From: Chlorogloeopsis sp. ULAP01
GTDB lineage: Bacteria > Cyanobacteriota > Cyanobacteriia > Cyanobacteriales > Nostocaceae
Assembly (NCBI RefSeq): GCF_030381805.1
Contig: NZ_JAUDRH010000007.1
Location: forward strand, 186,001 to 250,000
Direction of reading: 5' to 3'
DNA length: 64,000 nt
Shown: piece after piece, positions 41,564 to 49,978 of the stretch
Layout: each line of letters starts with the position of its first letter
Numbering within the stretch: position 1 is the first letter of the stretch
The notes under the pieces: model-generated
Database searches by the model: none
Seen by the model: the letters and a program-made list of their open reading frames with translations, nothing else
What the model was told of the DNA's origin: nothing
Position numbers and translations under genes: made by a program

Positions 41564-44239
41564 GTGAATTATTCTGCGCTGTCTCCAGAAGTTGATCCCA
41601 GTTCTATATTTCCTTTTGAACTGGATAAATTCCAACAAGATGCGATCGCTTCCCTGAATGCTGGACGCTCTGTAGTGGTTTGTGCGCCTACAGGTTCGGG
41701 CAAAACTTTAGTGGGAGAATACGCCATCTATCGCGCCCTTGCGCGAGGAAAACGAGTTTTTTACACTACTCCTCTCAAAGCCCTTTCCAATCAAAAATTA
41801 CGCGACTTTCGCGAACAATTTGGGTTTGATGCAGTCGGATTGTTAACAGGAGATGCCTCCATTAACCGAGATGCGCCGATTTTGGTGATGACTACGGAAA
41901 TTTTCCGGAATATGCTCTACGGCACCCCCATCGGGCAAGTTGGGATCTCCTTGGTAGATGTGGAGGCAGTGGTGCTAGATGAGTGCCACTACATGAATGA
42001 TCGCCAACGAGGAACGGTTTGGGAAGAATCTATTATTTATTGTCCTCGCGAAGTACAACTGGTAGCCTTATCAGCCACAGTTGCCAACAGTGAGCAACTT
42101 ACCGATTGGCTCAATCAAGTTCACGGCCCTACCGATCTCATTTACTCAGATTTTCGCCCTGTTCCGCTAGAGTTTCATTTTGGTAATCTCAAAGGACTAT
42201 TTCCGCTTTTAAATCACGAAAAAACCCAAATTAACCCCCGCCTCCTCAAGAGGGGAAAAAAGAAAGAGTTTGAAAAAGGTAAAGGTAATCGGAGACCAGA
42301 AGCACCTAGTATAAATTTCATCCTCAGTCATCTCCAAGAACGGGATATGCTTCCGGCAATTTACTTTATTTTTAGTCGCCGGGGATGCGATAAAGCGGTG
42401 GCGGAAGTGGGTGAAATGTGGTTGGTGAATGAGCATGAAGCCCAGCAGTTGCGGCGGCAAATTGATGAATTTTTAACCCGCAACCCAGAAGCAGGACGCT
42501 CAGGACACATCGCTCCCTTGTACAGAGGGATTGCAGCACACCATGCCGGAATTTTGCCTGCCTGGAAAGTGTTGGTAGAAGAACTATTTCAACAGGGACT
42601 AATTAAAGTAGTATTTGCTACTGAGACACTGGCGGCAGGAATTAATATGCCTGCTCGTACGACAGTGATTTCTAGCATCTCCAAGCGCACTGACACCGGA
42701 CACCGGATGTTGACCGCTTCCGAGTTCTTGCAAATGGCAGGAAGAGCCGGGCGTCGGGGTATGGATACAGTGGGTCATGTGGTGACATTGCAAACACCCT
42801 TTGAAGGAGCAGAACACGCAGCAGCTTTGGCGCTCAAGAAACCAGATCCTTTGGTGAGCCACTTTACACCAAGTTATGGTATGGTGCTGAATTTATTGCA
42901 AATTCATACACTTGATGAAGCCAGAGAACTAGTAGAGCGCAGTTTTGGACAGTATTTAGCCAATTTGCACTTAAAACCAAAACTACAATACATAGAGGAA
43001 CGAAAAGCAGAATTTAGCCAAATTCAGGAGCAAATCGCTGCCATTGAAGAAAGTGAAATTACTAGCTATGAGAAATTGCGACAACGCCTGAAGGTCGAAC
43101 AAAAATTACTAAAAACATTGCAAGAACAAGCTCAACAAGGCCGACAAGAAGAATTGGCAATGATGTTGAGTTTTGCCGTTTCGGGAACATTGCTGAGTCT
43201 CAAAGGTAAAAATATTACAGTATCTAAGCCTGTAACCGCAGTTATAGTCGGAAAAACCCAAGGTTCCGGTCAATTTCCCTACTTAGTATGTTTGGGAACA
43301 GATAATCGTTGGTATGTAGCGACAACGGCAGATGTAGTAGATTTGTATGGACAATTGCCGCGAATTGATGTACCTGCTAACTTGCTACCACCTGCCGAAA
43401 TGCCCTTGAAACCGGGACAATCGCGTCGCGGTAACGAAGAAACGGCAGCGATCGCTAAACAAATTCCCGAACCAGGCGAGTCTTTACATATGCCTGCGGA
43501 AGTAGCAGAACAACTTCATCGCGTTGTCGCTTTGCAAGAACAATTAGAGGCTCATCCTCTACACCAAGCGGGTAATGCTGCTACAGTATTCAAACGCAAA
43601 GCACGGGCTGTTGAACTAGTATCTGAAATCGAAGAGTTGCAAGCGCAAGTAGAGCAACAATCTCAACGTCATTGGGAAGAATTTCTCAGTTTAATTGAAA
43701 TTTTGCAGTACTTTGAAGGTCTTGACAATCTTGTGCCAACACAATTAGGGCAAGTTGCAGCTGCAATTCGGGGTGAAAATGAATTGTGGCTGGGTTTAGC
43801 ATTGGCAAGCGGGGAATTTGACAATCTCGATCCGCATCACTTAGCAGCATCTGTTGCGGCTTTAGTCATAGAAACCCCACGTCCAGACAGCAAAGTACGT
43901 TTCGATGTCAGTAATGAAGTAGCAGAAGCCTTAGCAAAATTGCGAGGAATTCGCCGCAAAATGTTTCAACTGCAACGTCGATATGATGTGGCTTTACCTA
44001 TTTGGTTGGAATTTGAACTAATTGCTCTAGTAGAAAAATGGGCGTTAGGAATGGATTGGAACGAACTCTGTGAAAATACTAGTTTGGATGATGGCGATGT
44101 AGTGCGAATTTTACGTCGAACTTTAGATTTACTATCGCAAATTCCCCACGTACCTTACTTGTCAGAAGCTTTGCAGCGCAACGCTTACCGTGCTACACAG
44201 TTAATTGACAGGTTCCCAGTCAATGAAGTAGTTGAATAG
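41564..44239 (+). CDS. Ski2/Mtr4-like DEAD/DEAH-box RNA helicase with DSHCT domain
   Basis: This 891-residue superfamily 2 helicase has Walker A APTGSGKT (residues 41-48), DECH (139-142), the motif LSATV, and motif VI QMAGRAGRRGMD. The C-terminal domain (about 700-885) resembles the DSHCT region of Ski2/Mtr4 proteins (e.g. GIRRKMFQLQRRYDVALPIWLE). In plants and cyanobacteria such helicases are thought to act in RNA processing or turnover. A basic segment at about 225-245 (RGKKKEFEKGKGN) lies in a loop encoded partly by repeat-like DNA. It starts at GTG 41564. It appears to be monocistronic. Confidence 0.9.
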   Translation: MNYSALSPEVDPSSIFPFELDKFQQDAIASLNAGRSVVVCAPTGSGKTLVGEYAIYRALARGKRVFYTTPLKALSNQKLRDFREQFGFDAVGLLTGDASINRDAPILVMTTEIFRNMLYGTPIGQVGISLVDVEAVVLDECHYMNDRQRGTVWEESIIYCPREVQLVALSATVANSEQLTDWLNQVHGPTDLIYSDFRPVPLEFHFGNLKGLFPLLNHEKTQINPRLLKRGKKKEFEKGKGNRRPEAPSINFILSHLQERDMLPAIYFIFSRRGCDKAVAEVGEMWLVNEHEAQQLRRQIDEFLTRNPEAGRSGHIAPLYRGIAAHHAGILPAWKVLVEELFQQGLIKVVFATETLAAGINMPARTTVISSISKRTDTGHRMLTASEFLQMAGRAGRRGMDTVGHVVTLQTPFEGAEHAAALALKKPDPLVSHFTPSYGMVLNLLQIHTLDEARELVERSFGQYLANLHLKPKLQYIEERKAEFSQIQEQIAAIEESEITSYEKLRQRLKVEQKLLKTLQEQAQQGRQEELAMMLSFAVSGTLLSLKGKNITVSKPVTAVIVGKTQGSGQFPYLVCLGTDNRWYVATTADVVDLYGQLPRIDVPANLLPPAEMPLKPGQSRRGNEETAAIAKQIPEPGESLHMPAEVAEQLHRVVALQEQLEAHPLHQAGNAATVFKRKARAVELVSEIEELQAQVEQQSQRHWEEFLSLIEILQYFEGLDNLVPTQLGQVAAAIRGENELWLGLALASGEFDNLDPHHLAASVAALVIETPRPDSKVRFDVSNEVAEALAKLRGIRRKMFQLQRRYDVALPIWLEFELIALVEKWALGMDWNELCENTSLDDGDVVRILRRTLDLLSQIPHVPYLSEALQRNAYRATQLIDRFPVNEVVE

Positions 44240-44245
44240 TTTTCT

Positions 44246-44276
44246 TTGACAACTCTCTGCCGTAGAACGGCAGAGA
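44246..44276 (-). mobile_element. Probable right-end hairpin of a decayed IS200/IS605 element
   Basis: TCTCTGCCGT (44254-44263) and ACGGCAGAGA (44267-44276) form a perfect 10-bp stem. Read on the minus strand it follows the tnpB-like stop codon by a few bases and is followed by TTGTCAA, as at the right ends of IS200/IS605 elements. It may also serve as the terminator of the helicase gene on the plus strand, whose stop codon is about 15 bases away. Confidence 0.5.
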
Positions 44277-44284
44277 TTCTTCCT

Positions 44285-44416
44285 TTATCCAGCATTGCCT
44301 CTAAAAGCAGTGCCTTTAGATGGTCTTACAGGTTGTCCAAAAGCAGTAGCGAGATGCCCTCTCGCCAAAAGTCGTAAACCTTCATCTTTGATGTTGATAA
44401 CGGCATTTGATGTCTT
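44285..44416 (-). pseudogene. 3' remnant of an IS200/IS605 tnpB gene
   Basis: Translated on the minus strand, the last 43 codons before TAA at 44285 read SNAVINIKDEGLRLL and then ARGHLATAFGQPVRPSKG. The N-A-x-x-N-I-x-x-E-G-L pattern is the conserved C-terminal end of TnpB, after its zinc finger. A stop codon (TAG) closes the frame just upstream, and no further TnpB sequence is visible. The adjoining hairpin fits the element's right end. Only a fossil remains. Confidence 0.65.
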
Positions 44417-44777
44417 AATTAAATTCTAAATAACAACAACAGCGAAAATCTGGCAACACATTCAAACCTTGAAACCTACACCAGATCTGACTTTCTTAAT
44501 TACATAGACACGATGCAGCGCAGCTTCCCGTAAAGTATTACGAATTACGAATTGATATGAGTAGATTATTCATTTTGGTATATGACTAATACCTCATCAT
44601 ACCATGTTTTGACACCAAAATAATATTGCGGATACATCTCCTGGATAAAGTTGAGCTAATCAAGTCACAATTTAATTAATTACCACAATAAAAAATGACT
44701 GAAAAACAAGCATTATTGCTATTAAACAAGATTGACTAACAATTTCTACAACTGTATATTACGACAAAGGTGGATGT
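44417..44777. other. AT-rich intergenic region before the pirin gene
   Basis: I see no gene here. It should contain the pirin promoter. Any left part of the decayed IS element has been lost or is unrecognisable. Confidence 0.4.
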
Positions 44778-45494
44778 ATGACTTTCAATACCGCAACTCA
44801 CGTAATTCACAACCGAAATGCACGCGGTCGTACTCAAATAGGTTGGCTCGATAGTTACCACACTTTTTCCTTCGGTGGTTTTTACGATCCAAGCCGGATG
44901 GGATTTCGTTCCTTGCGTGTAATAAATGATGACCGTGTTGCTCCTGGCGCTGGTTTTGCAACTCACGGACATAAAGACATGGAAATTTTTACCTACGTGC
45001 TTGAAGGCGCTCTAGAGCATAAAGACAGCTTGGGTAACGGTTCGGTAATTCGTCCAGGAGAAGCACAAATCATGAGTGCTGGTACTGGTATTTTACACAG
45101 CGAATTTAATCATTCTCAAATCGAACCCGTCCATTTTCTACAAGTTTGGATTCTTCCTAACGAACAAAGACTGCAACCAAGGTACGATCAAAAAGCTTTT
45201 CCAATCGAAGAAAGGCGTGGTAATTTACGCTTAATTGCTTCCAAAGATGGACGCGATGGTGCAGTGAAAGTTTTCCAGGATGTTGATTTGTACACATCTG
45301 TTTTGGAAGCTGGTGATGTTGTTAATTATCATCTTTTGAGCGATCGCTACGGTTGGCTGCAAATTGCTCAAGGCGAAGTCAAGCTTAATGGTGAAGAACT
45401 CAAAGCCGGAGATGGAGTGCAAATGAATGGAGAAGAGCAACTTGAAATTAGCGCAGATGTGGGTGCAGAACTCTTGCTGTTCGATTTGGGTTAA
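44778..45494 (+). CDS. Pirin-family bicupin protein
   Basis: Pirins are cupin proteins that bind a metal; some have quercetin 2,3-dioxygenase activity, others act as transcription cofactors. The 238-residue length suits the small bacterial type (YhhW-like). The N-terminal cupin has the metal ligands in FATHGHKDMEIFTYVLEGALEHKDS and the later GTGILHSEFNHS. SYHTFSFGGFYDPSRMGF is a family signature. The C-terminal cupin lacks ligands, as usual. It stands alone between the IS remnant and the Nif11 gene. The cellular role is not predictable from sequence. Confidence 0.9.
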   Translation: MTFNTATHVIHNRNARGRTQIGWLDSYHTFSFGGFYDPSRMGFRSLRVINDDRVAPGAGFATHGHKDMEIFTYVLEGALEHKDSLGNGSVIRPGEAQIMSAGTGILHSEFNHSQIEPVHFLQVWILPNEQRLQPRYDQKAFPIEERRGNLRLIASKDGRDGAVKVFQDVDLYTSVLEAGDVVNYHLLSDRYGWLQIAQGEVKLNGEELKAGDGVQMNGEEQLEISADVGAELLLFDLG

Positions 45495-45615
45495 TCTCTC
45501 GTTAATGGTGGATTAGCTTGAGGTAGAGACGAATCTACCCGTAAGGAGAAGTGATAGTAGCTCCAAAACTATTAATCTATCGATTATTCGAGGTGGACGT
45601 AATACAGTCCGAACA

Positions 45616-45648
45616 AGCCCGCACCCTTAAGGGTGTCGGCTTCCTTTT
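45616..45648 (+). terminator. Hairpin with T-run between pirin and Nif11 genes
   Basis: AAGCCCGCACCCTT and AAGGGTGTCGGCTT pair with two mismatches, followed by CCTTTT. This is the best intrinsic terminator in the window. It could end the pirin transcript or a small RNA from the preceding 120 bases. Confidence 0.65.
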
Positions 45649-45692
45649 AATCTCAAATTCAAGAAACTAAATTTCAGAGGAATTTTATACTT

Positions 45693-45926
45693 ATGTCTCA
45701 AGCAAGTGTGAAAGAATTTTTAGCAACCGCTAAACAAGACGACGCCATCAGGCAACAACTCAAATCCGCAATGACTGTTCATGGCTGCATTAAAGTTGCT
45801 CAAGACAGTGGTTATGACTTCACAGCCGAAGAATTACAATCTCAACTCAATGAAATGTCCGAAGAAGAAGTGGCAGAAATTGTCAATCCCGGTGTCGCTC
45901 CTCGTCGGCATATTCAACCCCAATAA
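45693..45926 (+). CDS. Nif11-domain small protein
   Basis: This 77-residue protein matches the Nif11 domain, found in nitrogen-fixation-linked proteins and as leader of some ribosomally made peptides. Features are the start MSQASVKEFLATAKQDDAI, the central segment VAQDSGYDFTAEELQ and the acidic end LNEMSEEEVAEIVNPG. After the domain only about 11 residues remain, with no Gly-Gly cleavage site and no Cys/Ser/Thr-rich core, and no modification enzyme is encoded nearby. It therefore looks like a stand-alone Nif11 protein rather than a natural-product precursor. GAGG lies 12 bases before the start codon. Confidence 0.75.
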   Translation: MSQASVKEFLATAKQDDAIRQQLKSAMTVHGCIKVAQDSGYDFTAEELQSQLNEMSEEEVAEIVNPGVAPRRHIQPQ

Positions 45927-46007
45927 TCCTTTTTTGTAAGTAAAGGCTAATTAACGTCTTTTTTACTCTGCGTAGATTCTTAACCTACTGCAAATGTCAA
46001 ACCAAAG

Positions 46008-46073
46008 TAGAGACGCGAAATTACCCTCCAGTAATGCTAGGAGTGTACGCGTCTTTGCTTTTTCACCAGATGT
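46008..46073 (+). repeat. Dispersed GACGCG repeat, copy B; likely terminator
   Basis: AGACGCG (46011-46017) pairs with CGCGTCT (46048-46054), and ATTAC/GTAAT forms an inner hairpin. TTTGCTTTTT follows. It therefore can end the Nif11 transcript. Copy A is at 7060-7130. Confidence 0.6.
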
Positions 46074-46137
46074 TTAAAGGATGCCATCAACCAAATCGTC
46101 AGAGTGTCACAATGGAGCAAGAGAGTAGTTGATTAGC

Positions 46138-47223
46138 ATGCCGCCTGTAATTACATACACCCAACAGCCTTGGAAAGAAACCTACAGTGAAATTATTGAC
46201 GTTCGCTCCTCCAGTGAATTTGCGGAAGACCATATTCCTGGTGCAATAAATTTACCAGTTCTAAATGATGCCGAACGCGCCCAAGTAGGAACAATATACA
46301 AACAAGTTAACCCCTTTGAAGCCAGAAAAATCGGCGCGGCTTTGGTAGCAAAAAATATCTCTCTCCATCTCAACGAACACTTCGCTGACAAACCAAAGAA
46401 CTATCATCCCCTTGTATATTGTTGGCGGGGCGGACAGCGTTCTTTGAGTATGGCTTCGGTACTAAATCAAATTGGCTGGCGAGTCACTCTACTCGAAGGT
46501 GGCTATAGAACTTATCGCGCTTATGTACGCCAACAAATCGAACAATTGCCAGAAACATTTACCTATCAAGTATTGTGCGGTTTAACTGGTAGTGGCAAGA
46601 CTCATGTATTACACCAAATGCGCGATCGCGGCGCTCAAATTTTAGATTTAGAAGCTTTGGCTAACCATCGCGGTTCTCTGTTGGGTGAAGAGTGGCAAGG
46701 CAAACTTACACCTCAACCATCACAAAAATATTTTGAAACACTGCTACTGCAACAACTACAAAGCTTTAATCTTCATCAGCCAGTGTGGGTAGAATCAGAA
46801 AGCTTCAAAATTGGTAAACTCTATTTGCCGCAGTCTTTATGGAAGAAAATGAAACAGAGTAGCTGTGTAGAAATTTACCTTCCTATCACTGCAAGAGTTC
46901 AATTTCTCTTACAGGAATATCAGCATTTAGAAAAGTATCCTGAAGTTTTAAAAGCAAAGCTAGAAAAACTAAAACCTTGCTGTGGCTGGAAGAAATTAAA
47001 TGAATGGTATCAGTTCATTGATAATGGCAATCTGAGAGAATTTGTACGAGATATTCTAGAGTGCCATTACGATCCAACCTACACTAAGTCGATCCAACGT
47101 GACTTTAGCAAAGTTAAACGAGTGCTATCTATACCAGATTTATCTGATAGTAGTATCAATAATTTATTGGATTTTTTATTGTCAAGTAATATCTCTGGAC
47201 TAACACTAGTTTCGTCACAATAA
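46138..47223 (+). CDS. mnmH: tRNA 2-selenouridine synthase
   Basis: MnmH (SelU) replaces sulfur by selenium in 2-thiouridine at the tRNA wobble position and can also geranylate it. The N-terminal rhodanese domain carries the catalytic cysteine at residue 95 in VYCWRGGQRS. A P-loop follows at 148-155 (GLTGSGKT). The start at ATG 46138 is preferred to TTG 46129, since the rhodanese fold begins at once. The 361 residues are full length. Selenophosphate synthase (selD), its partner, is not in the window. A hairpin terminator follows. Confidence 0.93.
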   Translation: MPPVITYTQQPWKETYSEIIDVRSSSEFAEDHIPGAINLPVLNDAERAQVGTIYKQVNPFEARKIGAALVAKNISLHLNEHFADKPKNYHPLVYCWRGGQRSLSMASVLNQIGWRVTLLEGGYRTYRAYVRQQIEQLPETFTYQVLCGLTGSGKTHVLHQMRDRGAQILDLEALANHRGSLLGEEWQGKLTPQPSQKYFETLLLQQLQSFNLHQPVWVESESFKIGKLYLPQSLWKKMKQSSCVEIYLPITARVQFLLQEYQHLEKYPEVLKAKLEKLKPCCGWKKLNEWYQFIDNGNLREFVRDILECHYDPTYTKSIQRDFSKVKRVLSIPDLSDSSINNLLDFLLSSNISGLTLVSSQ

Positions 47224-47227
47224 AATT

Positions 47228-47246
47228 CCCTCCTCAAAAAGGAGGG
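47228..47246 (+). terminator. Hairpin after mnmH
   Basis: CCCTCCT and AGGAGGG form a perfect 7-bp stem with the loop CAAAA, starting four bases beyond the mnmH stop codon. TTAGAG follows, with no long T-run. Confidence 0.5.
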
Positions 47247-47653
47247 TTAGAGATGATTTATAAAGTTAAAGCAACGTGTAACGCATTGCATGATTGTGTG
47301 CGTTACGGCTAATTCTTACTTTCTCAAATGCTCATATCCTTACATAACCGTAACACCATCCTACTATCAGCGCTTGCTAACTCTAACAAATAAAAGTAAT
47401 TAGTGTCTCCTATGCTTCTAGTGTTGCTGTAAGGAGGTAATCGCTTCAAGTTTAAATATAAAGATCTATAAAGCGCGATCACTTCCTACAAATTGCGCCA
47501 ACCACGACTTACAATCTGCGTTTTCGTAAAAAGCTTTTCGTTATAGATCCCCGAATTTTTTAAAAAATTCGGGGATCTGAACACCTGCGAGTTGTCAAAA
47601 TCAATATGGTGGAGTAGCAGGTATTCTAGTCGAACTAATCCAAGGGGTGTAAT
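47247..47653. other. Intergenic region between mnmH and endonuclease V
   Basis: The 407 bases contain the perfect palindrome at 47545-47578, listed separately, and otherwise no recognisable gene. The endonuclease V promoter may lie on either side of the palindrome. Confidence 0.4.
47545..47578. repeat. Perfect 34-bp palindrome, copy 2 of the repeat at position 1
   Basis: AGATCCCCGAATTTTTT is followed at once by its exact reverse complement. The flanks TAT and GAAC are also shared with the copy at 1-40, in opposite orientation. It lies about 75 bases upstream of the endonuclease V start. Confidence 0.9.
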
Positions 47654-48319
47654 TTGAAAATTAATCAACGCCACAGTTGGACTTTAACAGTAGAGGAAGC
47701 GATCGCTATCCAAGAGCAACTACAAGCAGAAGTCATTACCGTAGATCAATTCAAAGAACCCGTGCAGTACGTGGCTGGGGTAGATATGGGTTTTGAAGCC
47801 GATGGTACAATTAGCCGTGCCGCCGTTGCAGTACTGAGTTTTCCTGAGTTGCAACTACAGGAAACAAGCATAGCACGCCGCCCGACGTCGTTTCCTTACA
47901 TTCCCGGTTTCCTCTCATTTCGCGAAATGCCCGCAGTTCTTGATGCTTTAGAAAAGATAAAATTAACACCAGATATAATTTTGTGTGATGGTCAGGGAAT
48001 AGCTCATCCACGCAGATTTGGAATAGCATGCCATCTTGGAGTTATCGTAGATATACCGACTATTGGAGTAGCTAAATCATTGCTAGTCGGTAAGCACCAA
48101 GACTTGTCAGATACACGAGGAAGCTGGCAACCATTAATATATAAAGGTGAAGCTGTTGGAGCAGCACTAAGAACACGCCCAAGTGTCAAGCCTGTGTATA
48201 TTTCTAGTGGTCATCGCATCAGTTTGCCTACAGCTATTGATTACGTCTTGCGCTGCACAACCAAATATCGATTGCCAGAAACTACACGCATTGCTGATAA
48301 ATTGGCGTCTAATAAGTAG
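47654..48319 (+). CDS. nfi: Endonuclease V (deoxyinosine repair)
   Basis: Endonuclease V cuts DNA one nucleotide 3' of deoxyinosine and other deaminated bases. The 221 residues fit the family. Metal-binding residues are recognised as Asp44 (YVAGVDMGFE), Glu91 (LSFREMPA) and Asp112 (ILCDGQGIAHPRR), with Lys141 in TIGVAKSLL. The start is TTG at 47654; no in-frame ATG is near. The gene converges with frtR, sharing a bidirectional hairpin. Confidence 0.94.
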   Translation: MKINQRHSWTLTVEEAIAIQEQLQAEVITVDQFKEPVQYVAGVDMGFEADGTISRAAVAVLSFPELQLQETSIARRPTSFPYIPGFLSFREMPAVLDALEKIKLTPDIILCDGQGIAHPRRFGIACHLGVIVDIPTIGVAKSLLVGKHQDLSDTRGSWQPLIYKGEAVGAALRTRPSVKPVYISSGHRISLPTAIDYVLRCTTKYRLPETTRIADKLASNK

Positions 48320-48342
48320 AGACGCGATAGATCGCGTCTTTT
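48320..48342. terminator. Bidirectional terminator hairpin between nfi and frtR
   Basis: AGACGCGAT and ATCGCGTCT pair perfectly around AG and are followed by TTTT on the plus strand. It ends the nfi transcript and perhaps frtR from the other side. The sequence is a short relative of the GACGCG repeat at 46008. Confidence 0.6.
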
Positions 48343-48352
48343 GCAAACAAAA

Positions 48353-49390
48353 CTAGTTGCAGTCATTCTTTAATGGCGCACTACTACCCCGTTTTACTAA
48401 AATAGGCGACAAAACGCGGTTTTCTACACTTTTTTCTTCTAATAAATCTAGTAACATTTGCATAGCAAGGCGACCAATTTCTAACATTGGCTGACTGACT
48501 GTTGTCAAGGGTGGCGTAACATAACCAGACAGAGCAATACCATCAAATCCAACTAAACTTAAATCTTGTGGTACCGAAATACTTAATTCTTGGCAAGCTA
48601 AAAGAGCGCCAACTGCAACCATATCGTTATAACAAAATATGGCAGTTACGCCAGCAGTAACTAATTTAGACAACATCTGTTGACCAGTTGCAACATCACT
48701 GCTTCTTTTATTATCTTCATCATTAATTGCAACCCAATCTGTCTTTTGTGGTAAACCTGCTTCACTCAGAGCCATTCGATATCCTTCTAGACGCTGCTGA
48801 TTTGATCTACTGTGATCGCCTACACCCAGATAACCAATAGAGGTGTGCTTAAGACTGATAAGATGCTCTACAGCCAATCGAGCACCTAAGCAGTCGTCTA
48901 TTGACACTGAGTGAATCATTTCGGGTTGATCTTTAGTTTGGCTATTCATAAAAACTGTTGGTACAGCAATTTGTGCTATTTGCTTCGTATGGTGTTTACT
49001 AATTCGCGAATCGGCTACTAAGATACCGTCCACTCTACGACGTTCAAAACTATTAATAGCTGCTATTTCTTGCTCTAAATCTCGATGTGAAGCACTTAAC
49101 AAAACACTTAAACCTGCTGTTCTAGCTATCTGTTCTATTCCTTCTACTACCTCAGCAAAAAAGGGATCTGCTATTGAAGTTACTACTACCCCAATAGTAT
49201 TAGTACGTTGATTTTGTAAACTTTGAGCAATACCATTTGGCACATAGCTCATATCCCGTGCCAGTTGCTTAATTTCCTCTCGCACCTTCAGGCTAATTAG
49301 AGGACTATCTCGTAAAGCACGTGAAACCGTGGTATGAGAAACTCCTGCTCTTCGAGCAATATCTTCTATAGAAGTTTTTCGTTTCCTCAT
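48353..49390 (-). CDS. frtR: LacI-family repressor (FrtR-like)
   Basis: This 345-residue regulator has the LacI N-terminal helix-turn-helix (SIEDIARRAGVSHTTVSRALRDSPLIS, shown here as the pattern around residues 5-30) and a sugar-binding periplasmic-type core, with TNTIGVVVTSIADPFFAEVVEG and VPQDLSLVGFDGIALSGYVTPPLTTV as landmarks (each part of the core). It is divergent from a ribose/fructose-type ABC transporter. The same arrangement in Anabaena variabilis encodes FrtR, a repressor of fructose uptake. Perfect palindromic operators lie just upstream of its own gene and upstream of the transporter, so autoregulation and transporter control are both likely. Confidence 0.85.
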   Translation of the reverse strand: MRKRKTSIEDIARRAGVSHTTVSRALRDSPLISLKVREEIKQLARDMSYVPNGIAQSLQNQRTNTIGVVVTSIADPFFAEVVEGIEQIARTAGLSVLLSASHRDLEQEIAAINSFERRRVDGILVADSRISKHHTKQIAQIAVPTVFMNSQTKDQPEMIHSVSIDDCLGARLAVEHLISLKHTSIGYLGVGDHSRSNQQRLEGYRMALSEAGLPQKTDWVAINDEDNKRSSDVATGQQMLSKLVTAGVTAIFCYNDMVAVGALLACQELSISVPQDLSLVGFDGIALSGYVTPPLTTVSQPMLEIGRLAMQMLLDLLEEKSVENRVLSPILVKRGSSAPLKNDCN

Positions 49391-49417
49391 TGATATTTTT
49401 ACATTATTTTACAATAT

Positions 49418-49437
49418 TTATGCACACGTGTGCATAA
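49418..49437. promoter_or_regulatory. LacI-type operator at the frtR promoter
   Basis: TTATGCACACGTGTGCATAA is a perfect 20-base palindrome, 28 bases upstream of the frtR start codon. LacI-family sites are typically palindromes with a central CG, as here. It should mediate autoregulation. Confidence 0.8.
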
Positions 49438-49791
49438 TAATATCAATTATCAGGAAAATTTGGTTAATTGTCAAACCACTATTTTTGTTACAGATATTTT
49501 TGTAATTGGCAAAAATATTTAAAAAATTATTAAAATCTAACCTGAAAACTAAATTGCATCAGATATCAATTTAATAGCTGATCGAATTGATCGCATAATT
49601 TCGGTCGTAGAGAAAATTAGATTAAGGCATTCAATTCAATTTTGAGGTGATTATTTAGTATGGAAAACTAAGTACTGCCAATTGAGGTAAAATTCTGATT
49701 CAAAGTAAAGCATTTGCTCTGTCTATATGAATATTTAGATATTTTAAGTAGAACTGTATATACCTCGCAAATAAACTTAATACACGTTTAA

Positions 49792-49805
49792 TGCACACGT
49801 GTGCA
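49792..49805. promoter_or_regulatory. LacI-type operator upstream of the sugar transporter
   Basis: TGCACACGTGTGCA is identical to the core of the site at 49421-49434. It lies 316 bases before the frtA start. A degenerate version, GACATATGTGTGCA, follows at 49835-49848 (10 of 14 matches). Two or three sites would allow looping between the divergent promoters. Confidence 0.8.
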
Positions 49806-49978
49806 AAAATAAAAATAATTTCAGATATATCTATGACATATGTGTGCAAATGAAAGTACAAAACCACAATTTAATAACTCAATATCCAAAAGTAACAGGA
49901 TATGTCTCCAACCTAAATAATTGCATCAACAACACTCCAAATCTTCACTTACATTCACAAGAAGAATGAGATGAATAA

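Noticed and set aside
45693..45926. RiPP precursor peptide
   Set aside because: Nif11 domain present, but there is no cleavage motif or core and no modification or export gene nearby.
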